This document shows positions 63,190 to 64,000 of a stretch of DNA of 64,000 nucleotides, in pieces. The notes under the pieces are model-generated. The model did not search any database, was not told the DNA's origin, and worked only from the letters and a program-made list of their open reading frames with translations. Position numbers and translations under genes: made by a program. Where the stretch lies: positions 248,001 to 312,000 of the forward strand of contig CAWAOM010000001.1 in the NCBI GenBank assembly GCA_963783695.1, written 5' to 3'. Positions within the stretch are counted from its first letter, which is position 1, and each line of letters begins with the position of its first letter. Origin of the DNA: BM003 sp963783695. Lineage in GTDB: Bacteria; Pseudomonadota; Gammaproteobacteria; Steroidobacterales; BM003.

Positions 63190-64000
63190 TCAGGTTTCCA
63201 GTGCCTTGCCAACTTCGCCTGCCGGGCCCGCCGGCATGATCTGTTTGGTTGCGGCGCCCTCTCCGAGCCGGAGCAGCGTCGGCAACAGCAGCAGGGTGAA
63301 AATCGTGCTGACTGACATACCGCCGACGATGACGACGGCGAGGCCACGATAGATCACGCTGCCGGCACCCGGCATCAGTACCAGCGGCAGCATCCCGAAG
63401 ATGCTCGTCAGTGTACTCATGAATATCGGGCGCAGTCGAACTTGCAACGCATGCGAGACCGCATCACGCCGGGTCATGCCGCCGCGCTCGGCCATACGTG
63501 TCTGATGGACCAGCAGGATCGCATTGTTGACCACGAGGCCCATCAGGATGATGAAACCGATCATCGTCAACAAATCCATTGGCTGAAAGCTGAACGTGTT
63601 CAGTATGCGCAGTGCCGCGACGCCGCCGACCGTGGCGAGAGGCAGCGCCAGGAGTACCAGAAGACTGTCGCGCATCGAGCGGAACAGGGCGCTCATCAGC
63701 AGAAACAACACCATTATCGCGAGCAGGAAGTTCTCCGACATATTCGCGATTGCAGACTTCAGCGCGCTTGCACTGCCACCGTACTGGATCGTGCCATCCG
63801 CCGGCAGCAGCGGTTTCAGCTCGGGTTCAACTTCTTTCTGCAGGATCTCGATCGCCTCTTCCAGCGACAGATCCTCCGGCGGCGTAACGTTCAGCACGAC
63901 GCTGCGACGGCGGTCGATCCGCAGAATCTGGCTCGGTCCAACCGTGCGCTGGATATCCACCAGTTCTCCGAGTGGCAGGACACCACCCAGCGGGGTGGCC
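63190..64000 (-). CDS. RND efflux transporter, C-terminal part (cut by window)
   Basis: The frame is open to the right edge, giving the last 270 residues of an AcrB-type pump. It contains the end of the second periplasmic porter region (ADGTIQYGGSASALKSAI) and four to five of the last six transmembrane helices, including LTMIGFIILMGLVVNNAILLV and RLRPIFMSTLTSIFGMLPL. The conserved VVNNAILL replaces the usual VKNAIL/VVKN pattern. Substrate cannot be inferred. The adaptor gene follows. Confidence 0.92.
   Translation of the reverse strand, partial: ATPLGGVLPLGELVDIQRTVGPSQILRIDRRRSVVLNVTPPEDLSLEEAIEILQKEVEPELKPLLPADGTIQYGGSASALKSAIANMSENFLLAIMVLFLLMSALFRSMRDSLLVLLALPLATVGGVAALRILNTFSFQPMDLLTMIGFIILMGLVVNNAILLVHQTRMAERGGMTRRDAVSHALQVRLRPIFMSTLTSIFGMLPLVLMPGAGSVIYRGLAVVIVGGMSVSTIFTLLLLPTLLRLGEGAATKQIMPAGPAGEVGKALET

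Overview
The window is GC-rich, gene-dense chromosomal backbone of a free-living, aerobic, non-enteric gammaproteobacterium. Evidence: sdhCDAB-sdhE-ygfX-rpoE-rseABC-lepAB-rnc-era-recO-pdxJ-acpS order, LPS genes (msbA, lpxK, kdsB), Lol export, an OprI-like lipoprotein, and a lol-comEC-exbBD-lpxK-kdsB-rne order resembling Pseudomonas. I cannot assign a genus. I see no tRNA, rRNA, IS, prophage, CRISPR or defence island.

Layout. 1-5.1 kb: a truncated ygfZ, divergent from a 57-aa SDHAF4-like gene, sdhCDAB, sdhE and a ygfX-like gene. 5.1-14.5 kb: the sigma-E module (rpoE, rseA, rseB, rseC) with its own sigma-E-type promoter, a glutaredoxin-like gene, then lepA, lepB, a DUF4845 gene, rnc, era, recO, pdxJ and acpS. 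14.5-20 kb: PolB-type exonuclease, rlmD, CYTH phosphatase, L,D-transpeptidase, nagZ, a purine phosphoribosyltransferase and a methylthioinosine-type phosphorylase, mostly overlapping. 20-22.4 kb: ppk1. 22.6-31.4 kb: an active-looking diguanylate cyclase, a six-gene minus-strand moxR/Bat operon, and a degenerate GGDEF protein. 31.3-36.1 kb: csiV, mfd and a small secreted protein, minus strand. 36.3-47.8 kb: lolC-lolE-lolD, DUF2062 (minus), comEC, exbB, exbD, msbA, lpxK, ycaR, kdsB and a low-molecular-weight phosphatase. 47.9-51.6 kb: rne with a 17-copy in-frame repeat and a structured leader of about 370 nt. 51.6-56.2 kb: rluC, maf (minus), yceD, rpmF, plsX, fabH. 56.2-64 kb: a small orphan ORF, DUF1232, a SLC13 transporter, a LysM L,D-transpeptidase facing an OprI-like lipoprotein, a phytoene-desaturase-like oxidoreductase, and an RND efflux pair cut by the window end.

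Together these genes cover respiration (complex II and its assembly), envelope building and stress sensing (sigma-E, LPS, Lol, L,D-transpeptidases, muropeptide recycling), RNA processing and translation (RNase III, RNase E, Era, LepA, RlmD, RluC), and early fatty acid synthesis.

I found no convincing new multi-gene system. The best leads are small: a probably leaderless yceD operon, a sigma-E promoter inside ygfX, the L,D-transpeptidase/lipoprotein pair, the RNase E repeat and leader, a GGDEF protein that has lost substrate residues but kept the inhibitory site, and a 70-aa orphan gene with strong expression signals.
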